A DNA stretch of 64,000 bases, taken from positions 62,001-126,000 of the forward strand of contig CAMLMH010000003.1 of NCBI GenBank assembly GCA_946481315.1, written 5' to 3'. The first letter of the stretch is position 1, and every line of letters starts with the position of its first letter. Origin of the DNA: an uncultured Bacteriovorax sp. (GTDB lineage: Bacteria; Bdellovibrionota; Bacteriovoracia; Bacteriovoracales; Bacteriovoracaceae). Shown piece by piece: positions 48,242 to 56,797 of this stretch. The position numbers and the translations under genes are program-made. Below the pieces are notes generated by a model. The model was given only the letters and a program-made list of their open reading frames with translations. It did not search any database and had not been told where the DNA came from.

Positions 48242-49897
48242 ATGTATTCACGTCCATCGCTTATTACTGATTCCGAAACACTGCAAACGCAGGAGGAGCT
48301 TCGTAAGATCCGTGTGATTCTTATATCGGCTGCCGTCAGTTATCCGATCTGGTGGATCCTTATGCGCTTTCTTTCTCCGGAAGCTTATGATCCGCTCTGG
48401 CAACGTTTGATTTTTTCTTCAATCTCACTGACATTTTTTGCAATCAGCTTTACATGGAGAGATTTTGATAAATACGTGAAGTATTTCTATTTGACTGCCT
48501 GGTTATACTCTTACCATTTGCTTTTTTTATACTGGAAAAATGCCGATAACGTCTTTTACATTATCTGCAACATTATTCAATATCCCTATCTCATCCTGTC
48601 TTTTCCCACCTGGCGAATGGCCCAGGTTTATGCTCTTGCTAAAATCGCTGTTGTTTTCATCATGTCTTTTTTTATTCCTCACGAACTGATCAATCCCTGG
48701 TTTGTTGTTCTTGCTTTCGTGACCACTGGACATTATCTGCTGGTCTCCACTAAAAACCACTTCAATGTGCTAAACGGACTTAAGCGCAGCAATGAGACCA
48801 TTGGTCTGACCCTATCGAATATGTTAGAGGGAGTCGTGGTCCTGGACGAAAAAGGCCAGATCATGGCCTATAATCCGATGGCAGAACACTTATTGGGATT
48901 TAATGGTTCCGAACAAATTGGTAAATCATTCAGGGAAACTTCATTATTTCAAAATACAAGAAAGGAAAATCTGCTTCCATATAAAGAAGAACAGCATCCC
49001 ATTGTACAGGCCTATAAAGAAAAGAGTTCCTGTAAAAATAAAGTTATGGGGCTCACTCTGGAAAATCAGACTCATCGCTGGTTGCAGCTAAATCTTCAGC
49101 CTATTGACATGGGGGGCTTCACACATCTTCTGGTTTCTTTTGCTGATCTGAGTGTTATCAAGGAAAAGCAACATGCTCAATCCGTCGAACAGGCGAACAT
49201 GGCGATGAATGCCCGGCTCTCTTCGCTGTTTGCTATATCTGGTGGAATCTCGCATGAAATTAACAATCCACTGGTCATTATTAAGGCCAATGTGCATTCA
49301 CTCAAGCGCAAACTGGAAACAGCTCCTTTTGATCATGCTGCAGTCAAAGAAGTTGTCGAAAAAATCAATCGCGCCGTAAAGCGCATGACCACAATTGTTG
49401 AAGGCTTAAAGACGCTTTCCCGCTCCGGCGAGGAGACATTGACTGAAGTCGTGAGTCTTAACGAAATCATTCAGAACACTCTGGAATTAACTCAGGAAAA
49501 CATCAAACAGCAGAAAATTGAATTCGTCATTGACGCTGTTCCAGAGGTAAAAATTGACTGCCGTCCGCAACAGATCATGCTGGTTTTATATAACCTGCTG
49601 ATGAATGCCACTGATGCTGTCAACGGTCAGTCGCTCAAATGGATACGCATACGATTTGAAACGGTAGGTAAACGCGTGCTTATAAAAATTATCGACAGCG
49701 GTCCGGCCATGAGTGAAGAAGTAAAGCTACGGATGATGGAACCTTTTTTTACCACTAAAGAAGTGGGGAAAGGAACTGGACTGGGGTTGTCGGTTTCCAA
49801 AGCTATTGTCGAAGATCACGGCGGTGAATTGTATCGCGATGATAAGGCGGCGCATACCACCATGGTGGTGGCCTTAAGCTTTTTTCCAATGATATAG
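48242..49897 (+). CDS. Membrane PAS sensor histidine kinase (NtrB-like core)
   Basis: A 551-residue protein with a hydrophobic N-terminal part of about 4-6 helices (residues about 30-170), a PAS domain (about 185-295, LSNMLEGVVVLDEKGQIMAYNPMAEHLLGF), an H-box ISGGISHEINNPLVIIKANVHSLKR (about 325) and HATPase_c with MEPFFTTKEVGKGTGLGLSVSKAIVEDHGG. The kinase core is of the NtrB/ZraS type, like the 56.8 kb kinase. AGGA lies 7 bases before the ATG. It is followed by the PepSY/b561 pair. Confidence 0.92.
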   Translation: MYSRPSLITDSETLQTQEELRKIRVILISAAVSYPIWWILMRFLSPEAYDPLWQRLIFSSISLTFFAISFTWRDFDKYVKYFYLTAWLYSYHLLFLYWKNADNVFYIICNIIQYPYLILSFPTWRMAQVYALAKIAVVFIMSFFIPHELINPWFVVLAFVTTGHYLLVSTKNHFNVLNGLKRSNETIGLTLSNMLEGVVVLDEKGQIMAYNPMAEHLLGFNGSEQIGKSFRETSLFQNTRKENLLPYKEEQHPIVQAYKEKSSCKNKVMGLTLENQTHRWLQLNLQPIDMGGFTHLLVSFADLSVIKEKQHAQSVEQANMAMNARLSSLFAISGGISHEINNPLVIIKANVHSLKRKLETAPFDHAAVKEVVEKINRAVKRMTTIVEGLKTLSRSGEETLTEVVSLNEIIQNTLELTQENIKQQKIEFVIDAVPEVKIDCRPQQIMLVLYNLLMNATDAVNGQSLKWIRIRFETVGKRVLIKIIDSGPAMSEEVKLRMMEPFFTTKEVGKGTGLGLSVSKAIVEDHGGELYRDDKAAHTTMVVALSFFPMI

Positions 49898-49920
49898 TTT
49901 TAAACATCAACGGAGGACTT

Positions 49921-50178
49921 ATGAAAATTCTATTAGCCCTTGCGGCATTATCATTGTCTTATTCAACATTGGCCGCTGTTAATTGTACTGAAGAAGACAA
50001 AAGTAAATGGCAAGACGAAAAGAAATTCCAGGAAAATCTGGTTAAAGAAGGCTACAAAATTAAGAAGTGGAAAGTGACGACTGGAAACTGCTATGAAATC
50101 TATGGTTGGGATAAGGCGGGAAAAAAAGTTGAAATTTACTTCAATCCTGTTACCGGCGAAAAGGTTAAAGAAAAATAA
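49921..50178 (+). CDS. Small secreted PepSY-like protein, copy 2
   Basis: An 85-residue protein with a signal peptide (to about TLAA) and a PepSY-like unit: KWQDEKKFQENLVKEGYKIKKW, GNCYEIYGWDKAGKKVEIYF and NPVTG. It matches the copy at 13.4 kb over its whole mature length (NCTEEDKSKW versus SCTDQPKEKW). GGAGG precedes the ATG. It lies 21 bases before a cytochrome b561, so the pair is one operon here. Confidence 0.86.
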   Translation: MKILLALAALSLSYSTLAAVNCTEEDKSKWQDEKKFQENLVKEGYKIKKWKVTTGNCYEIYGWDKAGKKVEIYFNPVTGEKVKEK

Positions 50179-50199
50179 GAGTCATTAATCCTTAAGGTA

Positions 50200-50706
50200 A
50201 TGAATACGAACTCACAAAAAATCACCTGGCCACTGTCGATCCGAATTATCCATTGGGTAGTGGCAGTGATTTTTTTAATTAATGCCTTTATTCTCGATGA
50301 CGGCGATACAGTCCATGTCTATATAGGTTATCTCGCCTTTGCCCTGGTCTTCATCCGCATTGTCATGGGGTTCACTTGCAGCGGTCACGTGGCTTTTAAA
50401 AATTTTCCGCTAAGCTTTAACCAGCTTATAACTTTTCTTCCCCAACACTTAAAACGACAAGTGCATTATGAAGGTCATAATCCATTTGCAGCTCTGGTGT
50501 ATATTTTCATCTGGCTGGGGTTTATTGGCCTCACGATAAGTGGCTACATGCTGGGACTCGATGCTTATTGGGGTGATGAAACAGTTGAATCAATCCACAG
50601 TCTGATTAACGATGGTCTGATTATTCTGGTCGTTTTGCATATTGCAGGAATTGCGCTCGACAGTCTCCTGTACAAGCGCAAATCCTGGATGGGAATGATT
50701 AAATGA
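50200..50706 (+). CDS. Cytochrome b561-type membrane protein, short form
   Basis: A 168-residue inner-membrane protein with four helices and heme-ligand candidates H18, H39, H133 and H147, at nearly the same spacing as the larger copy at 12.5 kb. It starts WPLSIRIIHW and has YEGHNPFAALVYIFIWLG. It should shuttle electrons between quinol and a periplasmic partner, perhaps the adjacent PepSY protein. AAGG precedes the ATG closely. Confidence 0.9.
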   Translation: MNTNSQKITWPLSIRIIHWVVAVIFLINAFILDDGDTVHVYIGYLAFALVFIRIVMGFTCSGHVAFKNFPLSFNQLITFLPQHLKRQVHYEGHNPFAALVYIFIWLGFIGLTISGYMLGLDAYWGDETVESIHSLINDGLIILVVLHIAGIALDSLLYKRKSWMGMIK

Positions 50707-50713
50707 CTTCTAC

Positions 50714-51004
50714 CTAAAGCGGATTTTTTCTGCTGCCTAAAATCTGAAACTTTTCTGCTTCAATCTCAGCTTTGGTCCGCAATCCAAACTTGCGAAGATA
50801 CTTATTAACCCGCTCTTTTTTCATTATACGGTTCAGGAAGAAAAAAGGCAGAGAAGCAAAAGGAGCAAACAACCAGAAACGGCGGCGTTTACGGCCATAA
50901 AGGAAATTGGTGAAAGCAATACCAACACCCAAAATCTTAGCTGCACCCTCAAGTGAAAGTTCACGGTTGAGTTTCCTTAAACGATATTGTTCAGCTGCTT
51001 TCAT
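50714..51004 (-). CDS. Small basic hypothetical protein
   Basis: A 96-residue basic protein with one or two hydrophobic stretches (EGAAKILGVGIAFTNFLYG and FWLFAPFASLPFFFLNRIM) around GRKRRR, so it may sit in the membrane. No known family is seen. GGAGG lies 7 bases before the ATG. It is next to yihY on the same strand with a 9-base gap, so it is probably in the same transcript. Confidence 0.6.
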   Translation of the reverse strand: MKAAEQYRLRKLNRELSLEGAAKILGVGIAFTNFLYGRKRRRFWLFAPFASLPFFFLNRIMKKERVNKYLRKFGLRTKAEIEAEKFQILGSRKNPL

Positions 51005-51013
51005 GCTTCCTCC

Positions 51014-52018
51014 TTATTTACGTGACGGTGCTGCTGCACCAATAGTGTCTGCCATGGTGGCATTTCGTTGCCCCATTGGTTTAGGTTTTCCGATCGTAGT
51101 ATCTTTTTTAGTCTGATGTTCTAATTCCGCATTGACTTCCGCTCCGAGAAGAATGACGAAACTCGAGATGTATAACCACATGAGCAGTACGACGAATGCC
51201 CCCAGTGTTCCGTAGGTTTTATTAAAGTTACCAAACTCAGATGCGTACCAGGAAAAGAGTAGTGAAGCCGCGGCCCACATAACAGAAGCGATCATTGCTC
51301 CCCAGGAAACCCAGCGCCATTTAGGTTTTTTGCGACAGGGAGCAAATCGATAGACGACTGAAAGATAAACGGAAAAAACAGTTAACAAGATGACCCAGCC
51401 GGCGATTCCGGTTATCGCTTCAATTGTCTCACCAAAGTTAAAAGCTCCCATGACTGCCGGAAGACCGATGACAACAACAATTGCTACCACACTAAAAATG
51501 ATACCCACAAAGGTCAGTCCGATGGCCACAAGATTGCGTTTGATGAAGCCACGCTCTTCTTTTTCTTCGTGGACCATATTCATCGCTTCCATAATCGCAC
51601 TGGCGGCCTTAGAAGCGGAATAGAGAGCGAGTAACAGCGCTACAATGGTCGAGATCCCTAATGTTGAATCGGCCTTAGCAGAAAGCGACGTCAACTGCTC
51701 AGTTAGAATTTTTTGAAAATCATTGGGAATGAATGATCCAATTTTAGAAATGTGCTGAACAATTTCTCCCGGATCCGATATCCATGCATACATTAAAACA
51801 ATAGCTGATATAGCGGGAACAAAGGCCAGGAAGGCATAATAAGACATGGCCGCAGAAACGAGACTCAACTTATCATGATCAATTTCGTTTTTAATGCGGA
51901 CTAAAGTGTCCTTCCATCCTTTGGCGGGAATTTGTGAAGGTTTATCCGCGTTTCTTCCCCGGTCATTGCCACCATCTCTATGAAATGCTTTTTCTTTGCC
52001 CCAAGTTGAAGTTGCCAT
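51014..52018 (-). CDS. YihY/BrkB family membrane protein
   Basis: A 334-residue inner-membrane protein with about six helices and a long polar N-terminal extension. The family motifs LSLVSAAMSYYAFLAFVPAISAIVLMY, LLLALYSASKAASAIMEAMN, YRFAPCRKKPKWRWVSWGAM and FGNFNKTYGTLGAFVVLLMWLYISSFVILLGAEVN are clear. Once called RNase BN, the family is now regarded as membrane proteins of unknown function, perhaps transporters. GGAGG lies 7 bases before the ATG. A REP-like hairpin lies just upstream. Confidence 0.93.
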   Translation of the reverse strand: MATSTWGKEKAFHRDGGNDRGRNADKPSQIPAKGWKDTLVRIKNEIDHDKLSLVSAAMSYYAFLAFVPAISAIVLMYAWISDPGEIVQHISKIGSFIPNDFQKILTEQLTSLSAKADSTLGISTIVALLLALYSASKAASAIMEAMNMVHEEKEERGFIKRNLVAIGLTFVGIIFSVVAIVVVIGLPAVMGAFNFGETIEAITGIAGWVILLTVFSVYLSVVYRFAPCRKKPKWRWVSWGAMIASVMWAAASLLFSWYASEFGNFNKTYGTLGAFVVLLMWLYISSFVILLGAEVNAELEHQTKKDTTIGKPKPMGQRNATMADTIGAAAPSRK

Positions 52019-52042
52019 TTTAATACCTCCACTTTCGAAGCT

Positions 52043-52076
52043 GCCAAAAAGGTGCCACCACCCTTTTGGTCGTGCG
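52043..52076. repeat. REP-like hairpin upstream of yihY
   Basis: CCAAAAAGGTG and CACCCTTTTGG form a near-perfect stem, followed by TCGTGCGATAC. The CCAAAAGGT string and TGCGA tail match the dispersed family. It lies 5' of the gene, unlike most copies. Confidence 0.6.
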
Positions 52077-52172
52077 ATACATTAAAATAACCTTAATTTA
52101 GGGTGCATTCGCTGGAAAATCCGGAGCAGTTTTGATAGAAGCCAACCCAGTTAACCGACGAGGAGATGAACC

Positions 52173-52526
52173 ATGAAAATGTTTTTAGCCACGCTATTGA
52201 TCGTTACCTTTTTCCCAATGGCCGCTCACTCTAAACTGCAGGTTTTTACCACTGAAGATGCTGCCAGGTATGTTCTTACAAATGCTGACGTCCTTGCCCT
52301 GGCCAAAAAATCTTCCGGCGCCCATACGTTTGTGGGTCTGACTGTCGAGCCATCAGATCGTCATGAATTTGATGTCATCCTGGAATTTGAAAAAGTGGAT
52401 TTTAGGTGTTTTGTAAACGTGAGTCTTACTTCTCGTCCGGAAGTTGTCGTGCTTCCTTCCGGTGGGCGCATTACTCTTAATAAACTTACTGTCTTATCAG
52501 TTAATACTGAACGCTGTATTAATTAA
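52173..52526 (+). CDS. Small secreted hypothetical protein
   Basis: A 117-residue protein with a signal peptide (MKMFLATLLIVTFFPMAAHS) and a compact beta-rich body (HTFVGLTVEPSDRHEFDVILEFEKVDFRCFVNVSL). Two cysteines (FRCF, ERCIN) may pair. GAGGAG lies 7 bases before the ATG. It ends at a strong terminator, so it is a single-gene unit. No family is recognised. Confidence 0.68.
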   Translation: MKMFLATLLIVTFFPMAAHSKLQVFTTEDAARYVLTNADVLALAKKSSGAHTFVGLTVEPSDRHEFDVILEFEKVDFRCFVNVSLTSRPEVVVLPSGGRITLNKLTVLSVNTERCIN

Positions 52527-52530
52527 AGTT

Positions 52531-52558
52531 GGTGCCGGGCTACCGGCACCTTTTTTTT
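52531..52558 (+). terminator. Strong intrinsic terminator
   Basis: GGTGCCGG-GCTA-CCGGCACC followed by a run of eight T bases, directly after the stop of a small secreted protein gene. The arms share the GGTGCC string with the REP-like family. Confidence 0.93.
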
Positions 52559-52563
52559 AGTTT

Positions 52564-52932
52564 TTAATTAACTTCCAGAATTCTGATTGTTCTGGTTTTA
52601 CCATCAGGAAACATCCACCTTATTTCCTGACCTTCACGCAAACCTATCAATGCTGAGCCAAGAGAAGCGAGGATTGAAACTTTCCCCGCGGAGACATCCG
52701 CTTCTGCGGGATAGACCAGAGTCAGTTCCATGACTTTATTATCTTCTACCTTAAGGAATTTTACCCGGGAATTCATTCGCACTAATCCATTGGGGAGGTC
52801 GTCATCGGAAATGATTCTTGCTCTGTCGAGTTCAACTTCCAGGTCTTCGAAATCATCAGCACTTTGATGATCAAGAATCTGGCGCAAACGAAAATAGTCT
52901 TTCTCTGAAATAATTATGGAGTTATCACTCAT
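52564..52932 (-). CDS. rnk: Rnk-like GreA/GreB C-terminal domain protein
   Basis: A 122-residue cytoplasmic protein: a short N-terminal helical part (IISEKDYFRLRQIL) and a GreA/GreB C-terminal FKBP-like domain (NGLVRMNSRVKFL, ELTLVYPAEADVSAGKVSILASLGSALIGLREGQEI). It lacks the coiled coil needed for transcript cleavage and matches Rnk, which binds RNA polymerase. AAGGA precedes the ATG. It is separated from neighbours and is probably independently regulated. Confidence 0.88.
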   Translation of the reverse strand: MSDNSIIISEKDYFRLRQILDHQSADDFEDLEVELDRARIISDDDLPNGLVRMNSRVKFLKVEDNKVMELTLVYPAEADVSAGKVSILASLGSALIGLREGQEIRWMFPDGKTRTIRILEVN

Positions 52933-53140
52933 AAAAAATCCTTATGTTGTGGGTTAACGATAATAAAATAGGGGATTAAAGGCCGGGATAACCCAGCTTA
53001 ATTGAGTGCGATAGTCTTACGAGATGAAATAATGAAGAGGCCATGAATTCTGATCATAGATTAAATTTAGAATTAAAATAACCACCGGTCAATGGTGTTA
53101 CTTCTTTCCTAAGCAATATTACGGGCTTAAATACTGTGAT

Positions 53141-53911
53141 TTATTCATTAAGCCTGGATGTAATTTCCTCAATTCGTTCATCGATAAAATTCATTGCTTC
53201 CAGAGTATCCGGTGACTCATTACCTTCGAGTCGCTTGCGGGAAGCACGGTAGTAAGGAAGAGCTTCCTGATATTTTTTCATATCAAAAAGAGTATTAGCG
53301 TAATTGAGATCCGGAACCGCGGGAGCATTGGGATCTTTTTTATGCAAGACGGCCACTTTTTTATAAAGCTCCGCTGACTTTTCTAGATCGCGGGCAAAAT
53401 AGTAAAAATCTGCCAGCTTTAGATCTTCAATATCTGCAGGGTAAAAATCTTTAATCATCACAGCGATAGATTCGCGGTGTTTATCCCGGAATGATGGTGT
53501 CTCCAGCACAAAACGTCTCAGCAACGTGAAGTACGATTCGATTTCATCCGGATTGGTTTCTTTGAGCTTTTTGTAAATGGCCCACGGATTTTCAATTGTA
53601 CAATTGTGATGCACAAAACATTCCGGTAATTCTTTGGCGAAATTGTCTGCATTGATTTTAACAGCAAGAGCTCTGTTAGTGGCCGGATGTTCTCCAGCAG
53701 GGGATAGACTTATTTTTTCCGTTTTATGATCAGTCAGTTTACCGGAAGTCTGAATCACTTCTGTCATAACTTGTTTTTTGTCTTTTTGATTTGAAGTCGC
53801 ATTTTCTTCTTTTTGCGTATCCACTTGAACATCAGGCGGCATTTCAACTTTTATAAGAAAAAAAGCAGTCGCACATAAACCTAGAAAGACAAACAGACTA
53901 AAAAGATTTTT
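53141..53911 (-). CDS. Membrane-anchored TPR protein
   Basis: About 256 residues: an N-terminal membrane anchor or signal (LFSLFVFLGLCATAFFLIKV), a polar linker, and a C-terminal helical region with TPR-like pairs (YYFARDLEKSAELYKKVAVLHKK, PDLNYANTLFDMKKYQEALPYYRASRKRLEG). Such proteins scaffold envelope complexes. Its start codon overlaps the stop of the upstream LLM gene by four bases, so the two genes are coupled although they share no obvious role. (The start codon itself begins at 53914.). Confidence 0.72.
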   Translation of the reverse strand, partial: KNLFSLFVFLGLCATAFFLIKVEMPPDVQVDTQKEENATSNQKDKKQVMTEVIQTSGKLTDHKTEKISLSPAGEHPATNRALAVKINADNFAKELPECFVHHNCTIENPWAIYKKLKETNPDEIESYFTLLRRFVLETPSFRDKHRESIAVMIKDFYPADIEDLKLADFYYFARDLEKSAELYKKVAVLHKKDPNAPAVPDLNYANTLFDMKKYQEALPYYRASRKRLEGNESPDTLEAMNFIDERIEEITSRLNE

Positions 53912-54909
53912 CATAATTCCTTACTAAGTTCTGAGAGCAGTTCAAAAGAATAAAGCCGGGCATCGTTATCATAGACTGACGTTACCACCATTAATTCATC
54001 AACACCTGTTCTACGCAGAAGTTGGCGTAACCCTTCTTTTACTGTCAATTTGCTGCCGATGAGAGAGCAGCTGAGCATTTGGGAAGCTATCATTTCTTCA
54101 TCCGGACTCCAGTAGCGATTGATATCATCAATCGGAGGCGGAAAAGTCCCGCGTTTATTCCGGGTCATATTAACAAAAGATTGCTGAACACTGGTAAAAA
54201 GTCTGCGGGCTTCAGCATCGGTGTCCGCCACAATGATATTGACACCGATCATAGCATAAGATTTTTCCAGCTGTTTAGACGGTTTAAAATGGCTGCGGTA
54301 ATAAGAGAGCGCATCGTAAAGAGCATCCGGAGCAAAATGCGAAGCAAAGGCGTAAGGCAATCCCATACTCGCTGCGAGCTGCGATCCAAACAAACTGGAG
54401 CCCAAAATCCACAACGGAACTTTAAGTCCCATACCTGGAATCGCTTTTATCTGCTGATCATCGGAAGGCTCATCAAAATATTTCTGCAACTCCAGAACGT
54501 CCTGAGGAAATGTCTGTGCGCTTAAATTTTCTCTGCGAAGTGCGCGCATTGTTTTTTGATCAGTCCCAGGAGCGCGCCCTAATCCCAGTTCAATTCTTCC
54601 GGGATAAAGTGTCGCCAGAGTACCGAATTGTTCGGCTATAACTAAAGGAGAATGATTGGGCAACATGATGCCACCAGCTCCCAGTTTAATCTTTTTGGTA
54701 TGACCCGCGAGATGGCCAATCACGACGGCTGTCGCAGCACTGGCAATGGCCGGCATATTGTGATGTTCAGCAATCCACAGTCGATTAAAGCCCAGGTCAT
54801 CAACTTTTTGCGCTAATTGCACAGAGTTTTTAAAAGCTTCTGTCGGTGAGCTTCCCTGATTTACGAACACGAGATCCAGGACAGAAAGAGGAAAAGAATT
54901 AAACGTCAT
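53911..54909 (-). CDS. LLM class flavin-dependent oxidoreductase
   Basis: A 332-residue cytoplasmic enzyme of the luciferase-like monooxygenase superfamily (MsnO8/YhbW type). [75 protein letters not shown] is the characteristic (beta/alpha)8 region; [28 protein letters not shown] follows. FMN-dependent oxidation of an unknown substrate is expected. The upstream SD is not clear. It overlaps the TPR gene by four bases. Confidence 0.93.
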   Translation of the reverse strand: MTFNSFPLSVLDLVFVNQGSSPTEAFKNSVQLAQKVDDLGFNRLWIAEHHNMPAIASAATAVVIGHLAGHTKKIKLGAGGIMLPNHSPLVIAEQFGTLATLYPGRIELGLGRAPGTDQKTMRALRRENLSAQTFPQDVLELQKYFDEPSDDQQIKAIPGMGLKVPLWILGSSLFGSQLAASMGLPYAFASHFAPDALYDALSYYRSHFKPSKQLEKSYAMIGVNIIVADTDAEARRLFTSVQQSFVNMTRNKRGTFPPPIDDINRYWSPDEEMIASQMLSCSLIGSKLTVKEGLRQLLRRTGVDELMVVTSVYDNDARLYSFELLSELSKEL

Positions 54910-54954
54910 TAGAAAATTTTAGGCCCAAGAGGTGAGGTTGTAAAATGCAGCTGC

Positions 54955-55013
54955 GCATTTTGTTGCGCTGTAAATCACCAAAAGTGTCCTGGAACCTTTT
55001 GAAGAACCTTTTG
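54955..55013. repeat. REP-like half elements
   Basis: TTGCGCTGTAAATCACCAAAAGTGTCCTGGAACCTTTTG and two further GAACCTTTTG copies in tandem, upstream of the CBS gene. It matches the AGTGTCCTGGAACCTTTTG at about 38799. Confidence 0.5.
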
Positions 55014-55067
55014 AACCTTTTGCTTTTTTATCTTTTCGAGTAGACTTTAAAGGCCAAGGAGAAACAC

Positions 55068-55460
55068 ATGGATTTAACGGTTGATGAATACACTAGCATA
55101 TCCCCTAAAACAATTTCCCTGAATGCTGAGCTGAAAGACGCGTATCAGCTGATGAAAGATAAAGGGATACGGCACCTGCCGGTGATGGACGGAAAAGATG
55201 TCGTGGGAATCGTTTCAGAACGCGATATCCTGGCCAATTACGGAAAGCCATGGAGCGAGTACATGCGGGTAAAAAGTGTGATGAGCACTTCCATTCTCTT
55301 TGCTCATGCTAATGATCCGTTGGGTGACGTGGCCTTTCGTTTATCCAGCGAGAAAAAGGGATCGGCGATTATTCTGAATGAAAAAGAAGAGCTCTACGGA
55401 ATATTCACGACAACAGATGCACTGAATGCCCTCGTAGAGCTGCTTTTACCTAAGAGATAA
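55068..55460 (+). CDS. CBS-domain pair protein
   Basis: A 130-residue cytoplasmic protein made of two CBS motifs only: SISPKTISLNAELKDAYQLMKDKGIRHLPVMDGKDVVGIVSERDIL and SVMSTSILFAHANDPLGDVAFRLSSEKKGSAIILNEKEELYGIFTTTDALNAL. Such stand-alone proteins bind adenine nucleotides and regulate partners. AAGGAG lies 7 bases before the ATG. It sits apart, with a convergent secreted gene next. Confidence 0.93.
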   Translation: MDLTVDEYTSISPKTISLNAELKDAYQLMKDKGIRHLPVMDGKDVVGIVSERDILANYGKPWSEYMRVKSVMSTSILFAHANDPLGDVAFRLSSEKKGSAIILNEKEELYGIFTTTDALNALVELLLPKR

Positions 55461-55465
55461 TTTTA

Positions 55466-55966
55466 CTATTTAATGCTGACGAAGATCCCGCCATCTTTCA
55501 CTGCCAGTGTTTGCGCGAGAGATTTGCGCACAATCTGAGTCAGCTGCTCTTTTGATTCGCAAATCTTTATGTCATTTACCCACGCCAGTGATTTACTGCC
55601 GCGAATCGGACGACCGTCCGAGCTAGTAGCATCAATGGTCAGGTTCACTTTACACGAGCTGAATCTGTTTCCTAATTTAGTTGAAGATAATTCAGTTGTT
55701 CCTTCATGAACAAGAGTGATGGTTTTTCCATCAGCACTTTCACTGGTAATAACCGGAAGTTGCTGTTTTGAACTAGGCCCACCGGCACAGGTTGTTCCCC
55801 AGAAATTACAGTATTGATGGACAATTTCTACGCCGATATCTCTAACGTCCATTTGCTCTGATTCGATTGTTAATTTTCCTTTAAAAAGTCCCACGCTGGT
55901 CTGAACGGAATCAGCAAAGGCCGAGGTTGAAAGAGTCAGTGCTGCTAACATTAAAAGATTTTTCAT
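55466..55966 (-). CDS. Small secreted hypothetical protein
   Basis: A 166-residue protein with a signal peptide (MKNLLMLAALTLSTSAFA). The body has VEIVHQYCNFWGTTCAGGPSS with two cysteines and later LGNRFSSCKVNLTIDATSSDG and NDIKICES, so two disulfides are possible. AAGGAA lies about 6 bases before the ATG at 55966; the ORF opens further upstream but lacks a signal there. No family is recognised. Confidence 0.7.
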   Translation of the reverse strand: MKNLLMLAALTLSTSAFADSVQTSVGLFKGKLTIESEQMDVRDIGVEIVHQYCNFWGTTCAGGPSSKQQLPVITSESADGKTITLVHEGTTELSSTKLGNRFSSCKVNLTIDATSSDGRPIRGSKSLAWVNDIKICESKEQLTQIVRKSLAQTLAVKDGGIFVSIK

Positions 55967-56043
55967 ATGTTTTCCTTGCAAAAAAATGTTGTGTTGATTC
56001 AGGCTAACACGGCTTTTTTTTCTGCGGGAAAAGTGTGAAATTA

Positions 56044-56619
56044 TTACATGCAAAAGCGAAACCAGATTTCATTTTTTCGAACAGTAGGAAGGACAAAGGG
56101 GCCATCATACTGGGCAACGATCATTTCTCCATCAATGTCAAATTCGGGATGCAAAGAAAGCCAGAGCAGAAACTTTTGAACCGACTCATTAATATGAGCA
56201 ATATCGTTTACTCCGGAATAAGTAAAAGCGACGACTGTAAGAGGTTCGAGATCCCGCAGAGAAATAGCGGCCGTCGGTGGGCGCCGGACGTTATTGAGAT
56301 CATATTTTTTAGGCAGGATAAAAGACATAGTCCAGCCGTCACCTGATTTTTCCATTAATATTGGTGCGGTCATTGGCATATACTCACCACTCATTGGATC
56401 TTCAGAAAAAAAATATTCGGCGAGAATTTCAAAAGCCGTGTGGCGAAAGTCCTTATAACTCACACCGCTCAGTGTGACAGAAGCCAGAGTGAGTTGACCA
56501 TATTGGCGTACTTCTACATCGTCATAACGTTCGATAATTTTGTATTCAGGTTGTTCATTGATTCTCATCCCGAAGAATTCTGGTATTGCTTTAAGTTTTT
56601 CTGTGAGTGGTATATGCAT
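56044..56619 (-). CDS. SOUL heme-binding family protein
   Basis: A 191-residue protein with a SOUL/HBP fold: PEYKIIERYDDVEVRQYGQLTLASVTL at the start, YFFSEDPMSGEYMPMTAPILME and DGWTMSFILPKKYDLNNVRRPPTAAISLRDLEPLTVVAFTYSG. SOUL proteins bind heme or other tetrapyrroles in the cytoplasm. AGGAG lies close to the ATG. It is next to a sensor kinase transcribed away from it. Heme binding is inferred. Confidence 0.93.
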   Translation of the reverse strand: MHIPLTEKLKAIPEFFGMRINEQPEYKIIERYDDVEVRQYGQLTLASVTLSGVSYKDFRHTAFEILAEYFFSEDPMSGEYMPMTAPILMEKSGDGWTMSFILPKKYDLNNVRRPPTAAISLRDLEPLTVVAFTYSGVNDIAHINESVQKFLLWLSLHPEFDIDGEMIVAQYDGPFVLPTVRKNEIWFRFCM

Positions 56620-56768
56620 AATCTTTCTCCTTTTTATTTAGTTTCAATTACAGTGCCATTGTTATTCCGGTGATAATTCCGTTTTTGTTCCGATGGTGGA
56701 AAAAAATTCCAAAAATTCCCAATGAAATAGAGCAATCCGGCTTTCCTCCCGACTCATGTATAATCATT

Positions 56769-56784
56769 TATGACATCGGTCATA
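56769..56784. promoter_or_regulatory. CRP/FNR-type palindrome before the PAS kinase
   Basis: TATGAC-ATCG-GTCATA, a perfect inverted repeat, ends 13 bases before the kinase ATG, between the divergent SOUL and kinase genes. It has the same ATGAC-N4-GTCAT form as the site at 3194. Confidence 0.5.
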
Positions 56785-56797
56785 TTTACGAGGAACT

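Noticed and set aside
54079..54525. A plus-strand 148-residue ORF opposite the LLM oxidoreductase
   Set aside because: It mirrors the luciferase-like gene and has no family motif or SD.
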